64,000 bases of DNA, from contig NZ_CANMFI010000004.1 in NCBI RefSeq assembly GCF_947497125.1, positions 248,001-312,000 on the forward strand, in the 5' to 3' direction. Shown one piece after another: positions 18,917-29,080 of this stretch. The notes below the pieces were generated by a model that saw only the letters and a list, made by a program, of their open reading frames with translations, had not been told where the DNA came from and did no database searches. How positions within the stretch are numbered: position 1 is the first letter of the stretch; each line of letters begins with the position of its first letter. Source of the DNA: an uncultured Polaribacter sp. Its GTDB lineage: Bacteria > Bacteroidota > Bacteroidia > Flavobacteriales > Flavobacteriaceae. The translations under genes and the position numbers were made by a program.

Positions 18917-19144
18917 TTAATACTTCCCAAAATTATTTGCGTACCAATTCTTATAGTCTGCTTCCAATTCTTTTACAAGTTCTTGATATACAAGCGCTAA
19001 ATCTTTACGCTCTGCTGAATCTTTTTTGATATTGAATAACTTTAACTCTTTGTTATTTACAATTGGCGCTAAATAATAATAATAATCTGTCGGTTCACTT
19101 TTCCAGTGATTTTCTCTCGCATTTGTAAGTTTCCAGTCTCCTTT
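18917..19144 (-). pseudogene. C-terminal remnant of a sulfatase
   Basis: Upstream of glpK the minus strand encodes 75 residues with no start codon, closed by a stop at 18917-18919 and interrupted upstream by an in-frame stop at 19145-19147. The residues read GDWKLTNARENHW at the front, then ELKLFNIKKDSAERKDLA, then ELVKELEADYKNWYANN. This order (GDWKL, ELxLFNIKKDxxExxDLA, final amphipathic helix with W) is the C-terminal subdomain of type I sulfatases of marine Bacteroidota. The catalytic CxPSR region is missing. A matching signal-peptide fragment lies at 19287-19352. Confidence 0.75.
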
Positions 19145-19286
19145 TTACATCTAACATACATCATTTACAAACTAGCAAACATTAAGTATTTGTGTATAAG
19201 AATATGTTTACCTAATCAATAGCAGCAACTAACAATTGTAAACTTAGAACTATTAATGAGTATATGTAAAATACTAAGTTTTAAAA

Positions 19287-19352
19287 TCATTTATTTTCAA
19301 CTTCACAAGAAACAAATAGAGCTACAAGAACTAGAATTAAATTGTTTTTCAC
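19287..19352 (-). pseudogene. Lipoprotein signal-peptide remnant, probably 5' end of the decayed sulfatase gene
   Basis: Reading the minus strand from a GTG at 19350-19352 gives a 21-residue peptide ending at TGA (19287-19289). The peptide is a complete lipoprotein signal (basic KNN, hydrophobic LILVLVALF, lipobox VSC, then EVENK). Flavobacterial sulfatases commonly begin like this. With the sulfatase C-terminal fragment 140 bases downstream, the simplest reading is one gene that lost its middle by deletion. The assignment to the same gene is inference. The remaining AT-rich sequence in 18847-19524 shows nothing else I can support, apart from the miaB promoter. Confidence 0.5.
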
Positions 19353-19498
19353 CTTTAAAACATGTTAGATTCTCAAATCTATAAATAATTATCATAAAAA
19401 CAAGAAATCCTTAATATTTATATCAAACTTTCATCAAATTCTTAATAAAATTGATTTTTGTTTTCTGCCAATATGTCATTAATTTTCAATTTTGGTTG

Positions 19499-19507
19499 TA
19501 TATTTGC
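19499..19507 (+). promoter_or_regulatory. -7 box for miaB
   Basis: TATATTTGC matches TAnnTTTG and lies 17 bases upstream of the ATG at 19525. It falls inside the longer in-frame extension that would begin at 19492, and so supports the later start. Confidence 0.6.
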
Positions 19508-19524
19508 AATTCATTTTTTTGAAT

Positions 19525-20982
19525 ATGGAACATACAGAAAAGGTAATTGACGAAAAAATACAAGGCAAAGCACTTGTAACCGAAAATAAAGCAGAAAACA
19601 CCAAGAAACTATTTATAGAGAGTTACGGCTGTCAGATGAATATGAACGATAGTGAAATTGTAGCTGCAATTTTAGATAAAAACGGATATAATACAACTCA
19701 AATTCTTGAAGAAGCAGATTTGGTGTTGGTGAATACTTGTTCGATCAGAGAAAAAGCAGAAACCTCTGTTCGAAAAAGACTACAAAAATACAATAGGGTA
19801 AAAAAAGAATCTAATAAAAATATGAAAGTAGGTGTTTTAGGCTGTATGGCAGAACGCTTAAAAGAAAAATTTTTAGAAGAAGAAAAAATAGTAGACTTAG
19901 TTGTAGGCCCAGATGCTTACAAAGATTTACCTAATTTACTAGAAGAAGTGTATGAAGGCAGAGATGCTGTAAATGTAATTTTATCCAAAGAAGAAACCTA
20001 CGGAGATATTTCTCCTGTGAGATTGAATAGTAATGGCGTTACTGCTTTTGTATCGATAACCAGAGGTTGCGACAATATGTGTACCTTTTGCGTAGTTCCT
20101 TTTACCAGAGGTCGAGAACGCAGTAGAGACCCAAAGAGTATTTTAGAGGAAATACAATCTATGGTAGACCAAAATTTTAAAGAAATTACACTTTTAGGTC
20201 AAAATGTAGATAGCTTTTTATGGTATGGAGGCGGTTTGAAAAAAGATTTTAAAAAAGCTTCTGAAATGGCACAAGCTACTGCAGTTGGTTTTGCAGAATT
20301 ACTAGACATGTGTGCTACCAAATTTCCGAAAACACGTTTTCGATTTTCAACGTCTAATCCTCAAGATATGAGTTTAGATGTAATTCATGTAATGGCGAAA
20401 CACAAAAACATTTGTAAATACTTGCATTTACCAGTACAAAGCGGGAGTAACAATATGTTAAAAGCCATGAACAGACAGCATACCAGAGAAGAATATATGG
20501 AGCTGGTAGACAATATCTTTAAAATTATTCCAGAAATGTCACTTTCACAAGATATGATTGTTGGTTTTTGTGGCGAAACAGAGCAAGACCATCAAGATAC
20601 TTTAGAACTCATGAAGTATGTAAAATATGATTTCGGTTTTATGTTTTCTTATTCTGAAAGACCTGGAACTTTAGCAGGTAATAAAATGGAAGATGATGTG
20701 CCTTTTGAAGTTAAAAAAAGACGTTTGCAAGAGGTTATAGATCTACAACAAGAACATGCTTTGTATAGAACACAACAACACTTGGGTAAAGTAGAAGAAT
20801 TTTTAATTGAGGGTACTTCTAAAAAAAATCCGAACCAATGGAAAGCAAGAAACACCCAAAATACGGTTGCCGTTTTTGACAAAGGAAATTACAAATTAGG
20901 AGAATTTGTAATGGTAAAAGTAGAAGATTGTACTTCTGCGACTCTAAAAGGAACTGTTGTTGGTTATTCTGACAACAATTAA
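19525..20982 (+). CDS. miaB: tRNA-2-methylthio-N6-dimethylallyladenosine synthase MiaB
   Basis: This 485-residue radical-SAM methylthiotransferase adds the 2-methylthio group to i6A37 of tRNAs. The N-terminal UPF0004 domain starts ESYGCQMNMNDSE and carries three cysteines for the auxiliary cluster (Cys in YGCQMN, VNTCSIRE and LGCMAE). The radical-SAM CxxxCxxC motif is RGCDNMCTFCVVPFTRGRE. A TRAM domain ends the protein. I start at ATG 19525 because a -7 box lies just upstream and the 11 earlier residues are not conserved-looking. It is the first gene of a run with the sigma-54 activator, lptE and secG. Confidence 0.96.
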   Translation: MEHTEKVIDEKIQGKALVTENKAENTKKLFIESYGCQMNMNDSEIVAAILDKNGYNTTQILEEADLVLVNTCSIREKAETSVRKRLQKYNRVKKESNKNMKVGVLGCMAERLKEKFLEEEKIVDLVVGPDAYKDLPNLLEEVYEGRDAVNVILSKEETYGDISPVRLNSNGVTAFVSITRGCDNMCTFCVVPFTRGRERSRDPKSILEEIQSMVDQNFKEITLLGQNVDSFLWYGGGLKKDFKKASEMAQATAVGFAELLDMCATKFPKTRFRFSTSNPQDMSLDVIHVMAKHKNICKYLHLPVQSGSNNMLKAMNRQHTREEYMELVDNIFKIIPEMSLSQDMIVGFCGETEQDHQDTLELMKYVKYDFGFMFSYSERPGTLAGNKMEDDVPFEVKKRRLQEVIDLQQEHALYRTQQHLGKVEEFLIEGTSKKNPNQWKARNTQNTVAVFDKGNYKLGEFVMVKVEDCTSATLKGTVVGYSDNN

Positions 20983-21065
20983 TATTCAGTAAAGAAGTAC
21001 AAAGTAAAAAGTTTTATGAGTTATAGTCTTAACAAAAAACTTTAAACTTTTAAAAAAGTATTGAA

Positions 21066-22289
21066 ATGGAAAACTTACAAACTATAAAACAGCGTTTCGG
21101 AATTCTTGGCAACGACATTCATTTACATCGTGCTTTAGAAAAAGCCATTCGGGTGGCTCCTACAGACATTTCTGTTTTAGTTACTGGAGAAAGTGGTGTT
21201 GGTAAAGAAAATATTCCTAAAATAATACATTCTTTATCACACAGAAAACATGCAAAATATATTGCGGTAAATTGTGGTGCAATTCCAGAAGGAACTATAG
21301 ATAGCGAGCTTTTTGGTCACGAAAAAGGTTCTTTTACAGGAGCAACACAAGACAGAAAAGGTTATTTTGAAGTTGCAGATGGTGGTACTATTTTTCTAGA
21401 TGAAGTAGGCGAATTACCTTTAACAACACAAGTTAGGCTATTGCGTGTTTTAGAAAATGGAGAATTCATAAAAGTAGGATCTTCAAAAGTATTAAAAACA
21501 AATGTTAGAATTGTAGCTGCAACAAATGTAAACATGCAAACTGCTATAGAAAAAGAACGTTTTAGAGAAGATTTATATTACAGACTTAGTACCGTAGAAA
21601 TTCATTTGCCTGCACTTAGAGACAGAAATGAAGACATCCATTTATTGTTTAGAAAATTTGCCTCAGACTTTGCGCAAAAATACAGAATGCCGTCTATAAG
21701 ATTAGATGAGAATGCTATCAACACACTATTAAATTATCGTTTCCCAGGGAATATCCGTCAGCTAAAAAACTTAGCAGAACAAATTTCTGTTATAGAGGAA
21801 ACCAGAACAATTACCGATGAAAAATTAAAGCAATATTTACCTAATAATTCTGGTAATTTTCCTGCTGTTGTTGGCAGTAAAAAAGAAAACGATTTTTCTA
21901 CGGAAAGAGATATTATGTATAAAATATTGTTTGATATGCGTAATGATCTTAACGATTTAAAGAAGCTTACTTTAGATTTAATCAAAAATGACAATATAGA
22001 AGAAGTTCAAGAAGAACATCAACAACTTATTGAAAAAATTTACGGTGACAACAAAGAGAAAGATCATAAAATAGAAGTTTTAAATTTACCTCAAAACTCA
22101 TCTACGGAAAAAGAATACGACTTTATTGAAACCATAGAAGAAGACGAATCCTTATCTTTACAAGACAAAGAAATTGAAATGATTAAAAAATCTCTAGAAA
22201 AAAACAGCAATAAGCGTAAATTAGCTGCAAAAGAACTTGGGATCTCTGAGAGAACATTATATCGAAAAATAAAACAATACGATTTATAG
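21066..22289 (+). CDS. Sigma-54-dependent transcriptional activator without receiver domain
   Basis: This 407-residue protein begins almost directly with the AAA+ domain. Walker A is GESGVGKE, the RpoN-contacting loop is GSFTGA (a conservative variant of GAFTGA), Walker B is GGTIFLDEVGELP, and the arginine-finger region is RFREDLYYRLS. The C-terminal 45 residues are a Fis-type helix-turn-helix (KLAAKELGISERTLYRKIKQY). There is no N-terminal receiver or GAF domain, so activity may be constitutive or set by expression. A poorly conserved acidic linker (about residues 270-360) separates the two. It lies between miaB and lptE. Confidence 0.92.
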   Translation: MENLQTIKQRFGILGNDIHLHRALEKAIRVAPTDISVLVTGESGVGKENIPKIIHSLSHRKHAKYIAVNCGAIPEGTIDSELFGHEKGSFTGATQDRKGYFEVADGGTIFLDEVGELPLTTQVRLLRVLENGEFIKVGSSKVLKTNVRIVAATNVNMQTAIEKERFREDLYYRLSTVEIHLPALRDRNEDIHLLFRKFASDFAQKYRMPSIRLDENAINTLLNYRFPGNIRQLKNLAEQISVIEETRTITDEKLKQYLPNNSGNFPAVVGSKKENDFSTERDIMYKILFDMRNDLNDLKKLTLDLIKNDNIEEVQEEHQQLIEKIYGDNKEKDHKIEVLNLPQNSSTEKEYDFIETIEEDESLSLQDKEIEMIKKSLEKNSNKRKLAAKELGISERTLYRKIKQYDL

Positions 22290-22332
22290 TTAACAAATAA
22301 ATTTAATACCAACTAAGGCAACTTTACATTCA

Positions 22333-22839
22333 ATGAAAAAAATATTTTATTTTCTGTCATTTTTAGTAAGCATAACAATTGTTACCGCTTGTGGTGCGTA
22401 TTCTTTTACTGGCGGTAGTACTGGAGATGCAAAAACAATACAAATAGATTTTTTTCCAAACCAAGCTTCTTTGGTAGAGCCAACTTTAAGTCAGCGTTTT
22501 ACGCAAGACTTATTAGATTTATTTACAAGACAAACAAATTTAACAACCGTTAGCGCTAACGGAGATTTATATTTTAGCGGAGAAATTACAGGATATAGAA
22601 TTAATCCTATGAGTGCAACATCGCAACAAACTGCTGCCCAAAACAGATTAACTGTTACCGTAAATGTTAGGTACGCAAATAAATTAATAGAAAAAGACGA
22701 CTTTGAAAAACAGTTCTCTTTTTACTCAGATTTTGCAGCAGATGCACAATTAAGTGGTAGTGTTTTAGAAGCCGCATTAGATGAAATTTTAGAGAGAATT
22801 ACACAAGATGTATTTAATGCTTCGGTAGCTAAATGGTAA
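22333..22839 (+). CDS. lptE: LptE-family LPS-assembly lipoprotein
   Basis: This 168-residue protein has a lipoprotein signal peptide ending SITIVTAC (acylated Cys20) followed by GAYSFTGGS. It then has the LptE-like pattern IQIDFFPNQASLVEPTLSQRFTQDLLDLF and a C-terminal helix ILERITQDVFNASVAKW. In Bacteroidota this family is the divergent counterpart of LptE, the outer-membrane plug of the LPS translocon with LptD. Order after the sigma-54 activator and before secG is, to my knowledge, common in Flavobacteriaceae. The start is 43 bases after the previous stop. Confidence 0.85.
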   Translation: MKKIFYFLSFLVSITIVTACGAYSFTGGSTGDAKTIQIDFFPNQASLVEPTLSQRFTQDLLDLFTRQTNLTTVSANGDLYFSGEITGYRINPMSATSQQTAAQNRLTVTVNVRYANKLIEKDDFEKQFSFYSDFAADAQLSGSVLEAALDEILERITQDVFNASVAKW

Positions 22840-22852
22840 TACTTTACAGAAA

Positions 22853-23623
22853 ATGAAATTAGATACTTTTACCAATACACTTCAAAATTGTACTAGAATA
22901 AATCAAGTAGAAACAGTAGAATTAAAAAAAATTATTGAAGAATATCCTTATTTTCAATCTGCAAGAGCACTGTATCTAAAAGGCTTAAAAAACCAAGAAA
23001 GCTTTAAATATAATTATGAATTAAAACAAACTGCTGCCTATACAACAGACAGAAGTATTTTGTTTGATTTTATAACTTCAGAAAAATTTAATTCTACAGA
23101 AGAAGACATTCATCAGCAAATTTCAGAAAAGATACATAAAGAGCGTAAAGAAGCTAATCCTGTTAAAGAAATTTTTAAATCTACAAAAAAAGCAAGTATT
23201 CAAGAAACTACTATTATCGAAGCTAAAAAAGAATTGGAGTTAGGAACTCCGCTTTTATTTTCATCAGAAGAAAATTATTCATTTAGCGAATGGCTTCAAC
23301 TTTCTAATAAGAAACCTATTGACAGGTCACAAGAAACCAATGTTTCTCAAGAAAAAAAAGAAGCAATTATTACTAAATTTATTGAGAATAATCCAAAAAT
23401 AAAACCTGTAAACAAAGATAAAATTATAACAACTTCTATTGCTAAAAACGAACAAGACACCTCTCTAATGACCCAAACATTGGCAAAGGTTTATCTAGAA
23501 CAAAACAAGTATGAAAACGCAATACAAGCTTATAGAATTTTAAGTTTGAAATATCCAGAAAAAAGTGGTTTCTTTGCAGACCAAATTAAAAGAATACAAA
23601 TTTTACAAAAAAATAAATCATGA
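22853..23623 (+). CDS. Hypothetical protein with C-terminal TPR-like repeat
   Basis: This 256-residue soluble protein has no signal peptide or membrane segment. The N-terminal part (PYFQSARALYLKGLKNQESFKYNYELKQTAAYT, shown here only as a descriptive stretch broken by turns) is helical. The middle is a lysine/glutamate-rich, probably disordered linker. The C-terminus (about residues 215-250) forms one TPR-like hairpin (LAKVYLEQNKYENAIQAYRI). It lies between lptE (13 bases) and secG, whose start overlaps its stop by 4 bases. I do not recognise a named family; a scaffolding or envelope-assembly role is only suggested by context. Confidence 0.75.
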   Translation: MKLDTFTNTLQNCTRINQVETVELKKIIEEYPYFQSARALYLKGLKNQESFKYNYELKQTAAYTTDRSILFDFITSEKFNSTEEDIHQQISEKIHKERKEANPVKEIFKSTKKASIQETTIIEAKKELELGTPLLFSSEENYSFSEWLQLSNKKPIDRSQETNVSQEKKEAIITKFIENNPKIKPVNKDKIITTSIAKNEQDTSLMTQTLAKVYLEQNKYENAIQAYRILSLKYPEKSGFFADQIKRIQILQKNKS

Positions 23624-23949
23624 GTTACACGGCTTTTTTAATTTTAATTTTGATTGTAGCAATTGCGTTAATCTTAATAGTAATGGTACAAAACCCTAAA
23701 GGCGGAGGCTTATCTTCTTCTTTTGGTGGCGGTGGCGCACAATCTTTAGGAGGCGTACAAAACACAAATAATTTTTTAGATAGAACAACTTGGACGTTGG
23801 CAATAGCAATGTTTGCATTAATTTTACTATCTAATTTTATTATAGACAGAGGTGCAGACCAAAACTTTAAGTTAGACAATACTTTAGATGGTATTGAGAC
23901 TACAGTGCCTGCTGAAAACACAACAAACACAAACGATAGTTTACAATAA
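23620..23949 (+). CDS. secG: Preprotein translocase subunit SecG
   Basis: This 109-residue protein has the SecG layout: an N-terminal transmembrane helix (LILILIVAIALILIVMVQ), a cytoplasmic loop NPKGGGLSSSFGGGG with the conserved NxLDRTTW after it, and a second helix (TLAIAMFALILLSNFII). A polar acidic tail rich in Thr/Asn follows. It is an accessory subunit of the SecYEG channel. The start overlaps the preceding gene by 4 bases and a strong terminator follows at 23967-24006. Confidence 0.94.
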   Translation: MSYTAFLILILIVAIALILIVMVQNPKGGGLSSSFGGGGAQSLGGVQNTNNFLDRTTWTLAIAMFALILLSNFIIDRGADQNFKLDNTLDGIETTVPAENTTNTNDSLQ

Positions 23950-23966
23950 CTATTTTTTAAATAATA

Positions 23967-24006
23967 TAAAATGCCAACGTAAATGACACGTTGGCATTTT
24001 TTTTTT
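23967..24006 (+). terminator. Rho-independent terminator after secG
   Basis: ATGCCAACG (23971-23979) pairs perfectly with CGTTGGCAT (23989-23997) around a 9-base loop, flanked by A and T runs with a long T tract. It separates the miaB-secG run from groES. Confidence 0.9.
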
Positions 24007-24059
24007 GAATAATGATTGACAAACAAATCAATCAAAGAAAAAATGTCAGTTTTTATGCA

Positions 24060-24078
24060 TTGGCATAATTTCTGACTA
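24060..24078 (+). promoter_or_regulatory. Candidate sigma-54 (-24/-12) promoter for groESL
   Basis: TTGGCAT (24060-24066) followed by TCTGAC gives a GG (24062-24063) and a GA (24074-24075) separated by 10 bases. This is close to the RpoN consensus TGGCAC-N5-TTGC, but the -12 GC is GA here. The site is 42 bases before the groES start. No TAnnTTTG box is found in the gap. A sigma-54 activator is encoded 3 kb upstream. This is a candidate only. Confidence 0.35.
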
Positions 24079-24119
24079 ATTTGATTTAAAATATTTTAAT
24101 TATTAAAAATTTATATAAA

Positions 24120-24395
24120 ATGGGCGTAAACATTAAACCTTTAGCAGACAGAGTTCTTGTAGAACCTGCACCAGCAGAAACAAAAACAGCATCTGGTCTA
24201 ATTATACCAGACAATGCAAAAGAAAAGCCACAACAAGGTACAGTAGTTGCCGTTGGAAACGGTAAAGTAGACGAGCCTTTAACTGTGAAAATTGGAGATA
24301 CCGTATTGTATAGTAAGTATGGCGGAACAGATCTAAAACTAGAAGGAAAAGATTACTTAATGATGAGAGAATCTGATATTTTAGCGATTATTTAA
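24120..24395 (+). CDS. groES: Co-chaperonin GroES
   Basis: This 91-residue Cpn10 begins with [17 protein letters not shown] and has the mobile loop (about residues 17-32, [17 protein letters not shown]). The standard [10 protein letters not shown] and [11 protein letters not shown] blocks and the final [13 protein letters not shown] are present. It caps the GroEL barrel. It is followed by groEL after 73 bases. The preceding terminator and its own 110-base leader region make groES the first gene of a two-gene heat-shock operon. Confidence 0.97.
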   Translation: MGVNIKPLADRVLVEPAPAETKTASGLIIPDNAKEKPQQGTVVAVGNGKVDEPLTVKIGDTVLYSKYGGTDLKLEGKDYLMMRESDILAII

Positions 24396-24456
24396 TAAAG
24401 CTTTAAGCACTATAAATTAATTAAAAAACGCCAAAAGTGAAATACTAATGGCATAA

Positions 24457-26103
<1,647 letters not shown>

Positions 26104-26198
26104 ACCAGAAGTACTGGTAAGTAATTATCTCTCTTTTATGAATAGATAGTTATTTAAAACATCTAGGTTATTTCTACTTTATAGAGAAACATTGATAA

Positions 26199-26233
26199 AA
26201 AAATCCGTTAGAAATAATTCTAACGGATTTTTA
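26199..26233. terminator. Terminator between groEL and the convergent HMA-domain gene
   Basis: AAATCCGTTAGAA (26201-26213) pairs perfectly with TTCTAACGGATTT (26218-26230) around the 4-base loop ATAA. A/T runs on both sides let it act on both strands. groEL ends 97 bases upstream on the plus strand, and the HMA gene ends 20 bases beyond on the minus strand. Confidence 0.9.
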
Positions 26234-26252
26234 TTTGAAAGCAACTTAAGGA

Positions 26253-26666
26253 TTATTTTTCTTGTTTTGTAAAACCTCCATCATGCTCTAAAACAATTTC
26301 ACTGTCTCTGTACTTACAACATGGGTGCACAGATTCATAAGCCTCTTTTGCTGAAACCAATTTTCTGCCTTTTTCTAGCAAAATATCATGTCCTATAGCT
26401 AAAATATTTTTTTGTACAGCTGCTACTGCTGTCTTTCGCTCGTCTAAAATTAAATTTAGTTGATGTGTTTTTACATCCCAAATAGCAAACTTTACTCCTT
26501 TGGTTTTTAAAGAAGCTGTTTCTATTCGTTTTTTACACATCCCACAAATACCATCTACCGTAAGTGTAATTTTGGCGTTTTTATTTTTTTTAATTTCTTT
26601 TTTTTCTTGTGCTTGAAAAGAAAAGCCAATCAAACACAAACTGAATACTACTATTATTTTTTTCAT
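26253..26666 (-). CDS. Secreted heavy-metal-associated (HMA) domain protein
   Basis: This 137-residue protein has an N-terminal signal peptide (MKKIIVVFSLCLIGFSFQ, cleaved after QAQ). A heavy-metal-associated domain follows with the metal site GICGMCKKRIE (about residues 40-50) and the usual beta-alpha-beta spacing. A C-terminal HPCCKYRDSEIV adds a further Cys pair that might bind metal. The domain typically carries copper(I) or similar soft ions. It is encoded directly downstream of a TonB-dependent receptor (36 bases), which suggests a periplasmic metal carrier for that uptake system. Metal identity is inference. Confidence 0.85.
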   Translation of the reverse strand: MKKIIVVFSLCLIGFSFQAQEKKEIKKNKNAKITLTVDGICGMCKKRIETASLKTKGVKFAIWDVKTHQLNLILDERKTAVAAVQKNILAIGHDILLEKGRKLVSAKEAYESVHPCCKYRDSEIVLEHDGGFTKQEK

Positions 26667-26702
26667 TTTTATTAATTATAATTTGTTAAACTTTTATGTA
26701 GC

Positions 26703-28967
26703 TTATTTTATTTTAAATCTTAAACCTGCATAGATAGCGCGTCCAAAAATTGGCGAATACACAATTGTGGTATCAAAATTTACACCAAAAGGATCATCAC
26801 TTGCTAAAATAGGATTTTTTTGTTGCACATTGGTCAAGTTTTCTCCACCAACATACACTTCAAATTTATCAGAAAACACTCTTGTTACTTGCATGTTTAT
26901 CAAACTAAAAGGATCAGAAAATGCTGGTAATTGATATTGAACAGGATTAGAAACTGTTCTTGGTAATCGTTGTTTGCCAATGTTGTTGTAGGTGGCATCA
27001 AACTTCCATTGCGCGCCATTTTCTTTTACTGCTGTTTCATAAGAAACATTTGCAAAAACTCTATTTCTAGGCTGTAATGGCTTTTGTAAACTCCCACTTT
27101 TATAATCAGTAAACACATTAAAATATTTGTAAGCAGCTCTAAAATCGAAACCCTTTGCCAAATTATAATTCAATTCTACCTGAAAACTATCTGCAATACT
27201 ACGACCCTTTAAATCGTAAAAAGAAATTTCTTGTGGATTTTCCCAATCTACTACCACCTGATTTGTAAAATCTGTTCTGTAATAATCAAAAGTAAAATCT
27301 CCTTTTTTAGCAAATAAAGTGAACTTTTGTAAATACGAAACTCCGTAATTCCAAGCAATCTCTGGGTTTAAACCATATATAGCCCCACCTACATTGTCTA
27401 TATGTATTTGCCTAGAACTTGCAAATAATTGCTGATTTTCTGCAAAAATACTGGCGCTTCTCTTACCTCTTCCTGCAGAAGCTCTAAAAACACCATTTTG
27501 CCAAGGAGCATATCTTAAATGCAATCTAGGAGTAATAAAAGTACCTAATAAATTGTGCGTATCTACTCTAAGACCAGCAGTTAAACTAAAATCGTCTAGA
27601 TTATCAAAAGCATATTCAAAAAAAGCACCTACCGAAGTTTCTTTTCTATTAAAATCTGTTCTATTTACCAACTCTACAAAACGATCATAGGTATAACTAA
27701 TACCTGTTTTAAACTTATTTCTAGTATCGCCAATAATAGAATTGAAAAGTAAATTAGAATAAAAGCTTTCTTGCTGAATGTCATAGTTATTTACCCCAAA
27801 ATAAGAATCTTGTTCATGGTTGCTGTAAGCAAGCTGAACACCAAAAGTTTGGTATGGTAATTCTGGAAAAACATACCCTAACTTTGCAGAAGTTTCAAAT
27901 CGTTTGGTTTGTATTTCACTCCCCCAAATTTCGCTTCCATTTAATGTAGTGTTTGGATATACTCTATCTTTTTCTGGATTAAAGTTAAGATTACCTGTCT
28001 GTTTAGTATCTGATAAAAAACGCGCATTCAAAAAACCAATCCAACCTTTTTGAGCATCGGTATATTGCCAACGGTTCATAACATTTATCTGATTTGCCAG
28101 CGGTGCATCTAAAAAACCATCCTTATTATTGTCAAATTTTTCACCTCTGTAATTCCCATGAATATACAAACCAGACTGCCATTTGTCTGATATTTTTTCA
28201 TTAAAATGGGTATTGACCTCTAGTCTACCATTTAAAGAACTATAGGCATTTAAAAAGAATTTGTTATCAGAAAAAGGCTTTACCAGTTCTGCATTTATTT
28301 GTCCAGAAATACTCTCGAAACCATTTACAACAGAACCTGCACCTTTTGTAATTTGAATGCTTTCTACCCAAGTACCTGGTGTAAACGTAAGCCCGAAGGC
28401 TTGAGCCGCTCCTCTTATAGAGGGCACATTTTCTTGTGTAATTAACAAATACGGACTCTTTAAACCCAACATTTGTATTTGTCTGGTTCCTGTTAAAGCA
28501 TCCGAAAAACTAACATCTATAGACGGATTGGTTTCAAAACTTTCTGCAAGGTTGCAACAAGCAGCTTTTAACAACTCATCATTATTTACTGTAAACATAT
28601 TTGCAGTTGCAAATAATGATTTTTGTACTGCCTTTCTTTTTGTTTGAATTGTAATTTCCTCTAAATTACTTTCTGGCGTAATAAAATGATGTATTGGCTT
28701 TAAATTGGTAATTGTAAGCGTATCTGTTTTGTAACCAAGATAACTAATTACTAACTTTTTGTATTCTTTTTTATAAGGAATGGTAAACCATCCTTTTTCA
28801 TTGGTAACAGCACCTACATTTGTATTTAACCAGTTTACAGTTGCGCCATTAACACCTAAATTATCTTTGGGATTTTGTTTGTCCATTATCATTCCCTTTA
28901 ACTCATTTTGAGCATAAAAAGACGTGGATAAAAGCAGTAAGAAACTACTTATAAAAAATATTTTCAT
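26703..28967 (-). CDS. TonB-dependent outer-membrane receptor with N-terminal carboxypeptidase-regulatory-like domain
   Basis: This 754-residue protein starts with a signal peptide (cleaved near SFYAQ). A carboxypeptidase-D regulatory-like domain (about residues 22-110, GATVNWLNTNVGAVTNEKGWF) is followed by the plug (about 115-230, with QIQMLGLKSPYLLITQENVP) and a 22-strand beta barrel ending in a final strand GRAIYAGLRFKIK. There is no SusD partner, so it is not a SusC-type transporter. The adjacent HMA-domain protein and Cys-rich upstream gene suggest a metal (copper) complex as substrate. Confidence 0.9.
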   Translation of the reverse strand: MKIFFISSFLLLLSTSFYAQNELKGMIMDKQNPKDNLGVNGATVNWLNTNVGAVTNEKGWFTIPYKKEYKKLVISYLGYKTDTLTITNLKPIHHFITPESNLEEITIQTKRKAVQKSLFATANMFTVNNDELLKAACCNLAESFETNPSIDVSFSDALTGTRQIQMLGLKSPYLLITQENVPSIRGAAQAFGLTFTPGTWVESIQITKGAGSVVNGFESISGQINAELVKPFSDNKFFLNAYSSLNGRLEVNTHFNEKISDKWQSGLYIHGNYRGEKFDNNKDGFLDAPLANQINVMNRWQYTDAQKGWIGFLNARFLSDTKQTGNLNFNPEKDRVYPNTTLNGSEIWGSEIQTKRFETSAKLGYVFPELPYQTFGVQLAYSNHEQDSYFGVNNYDIQQESFYSNLLFNSIIGDTRNKFKTGISYTYDRFVELVNRTDFNRKETSVGAFFEYAFDNLDDFSLTAGLRVDTHNLLGTFITPRLHLRYAPWQNGVFRASAGRGKRSASIFAENQQLFASSRQIHIDNVGGAIYGLNPEIAWNYGVSYLQKFTLFAKKGDFTFDYYRTDFTNQVVVDWENPQEISFYDLKGRSIADSFQVELNYNLAKGFDFRAAYKYFNVFTDYKSGSLQKPLQPRNRVFANVSYETAVKENGAQWKFDATYNNIGKQRLPRTVSNPVQYQLPAFSDPFSLINMQVTRVFSDKFEVYVGGENLTNVQQKNPILASDDPFGVNFDTTIVYSPIFGRAIYAGLRFKIK

Positions 28968-29080
28968 TGATTTTTATTTGAAATTTGAGATTCGTTTTTT
29001 TTAAATTCCGATTGTAGGGAATTAAAAGCTCAAAGGAATTACAACAACAAGAGTTGATATAAAATCTTTGTATTCAAAAA

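Noticed and set aside
19145..19286. Middle of the decayed sulfatase gene
   Set aside because: No frame shows sulfatase-like sequence; this stretch looks like plain AT-rich intergenic DNA.
19492..19524. Earlier start of miaB
   Set aside because: The -7 box TATATTTGC lies inside this extension, so transcription begins after it.
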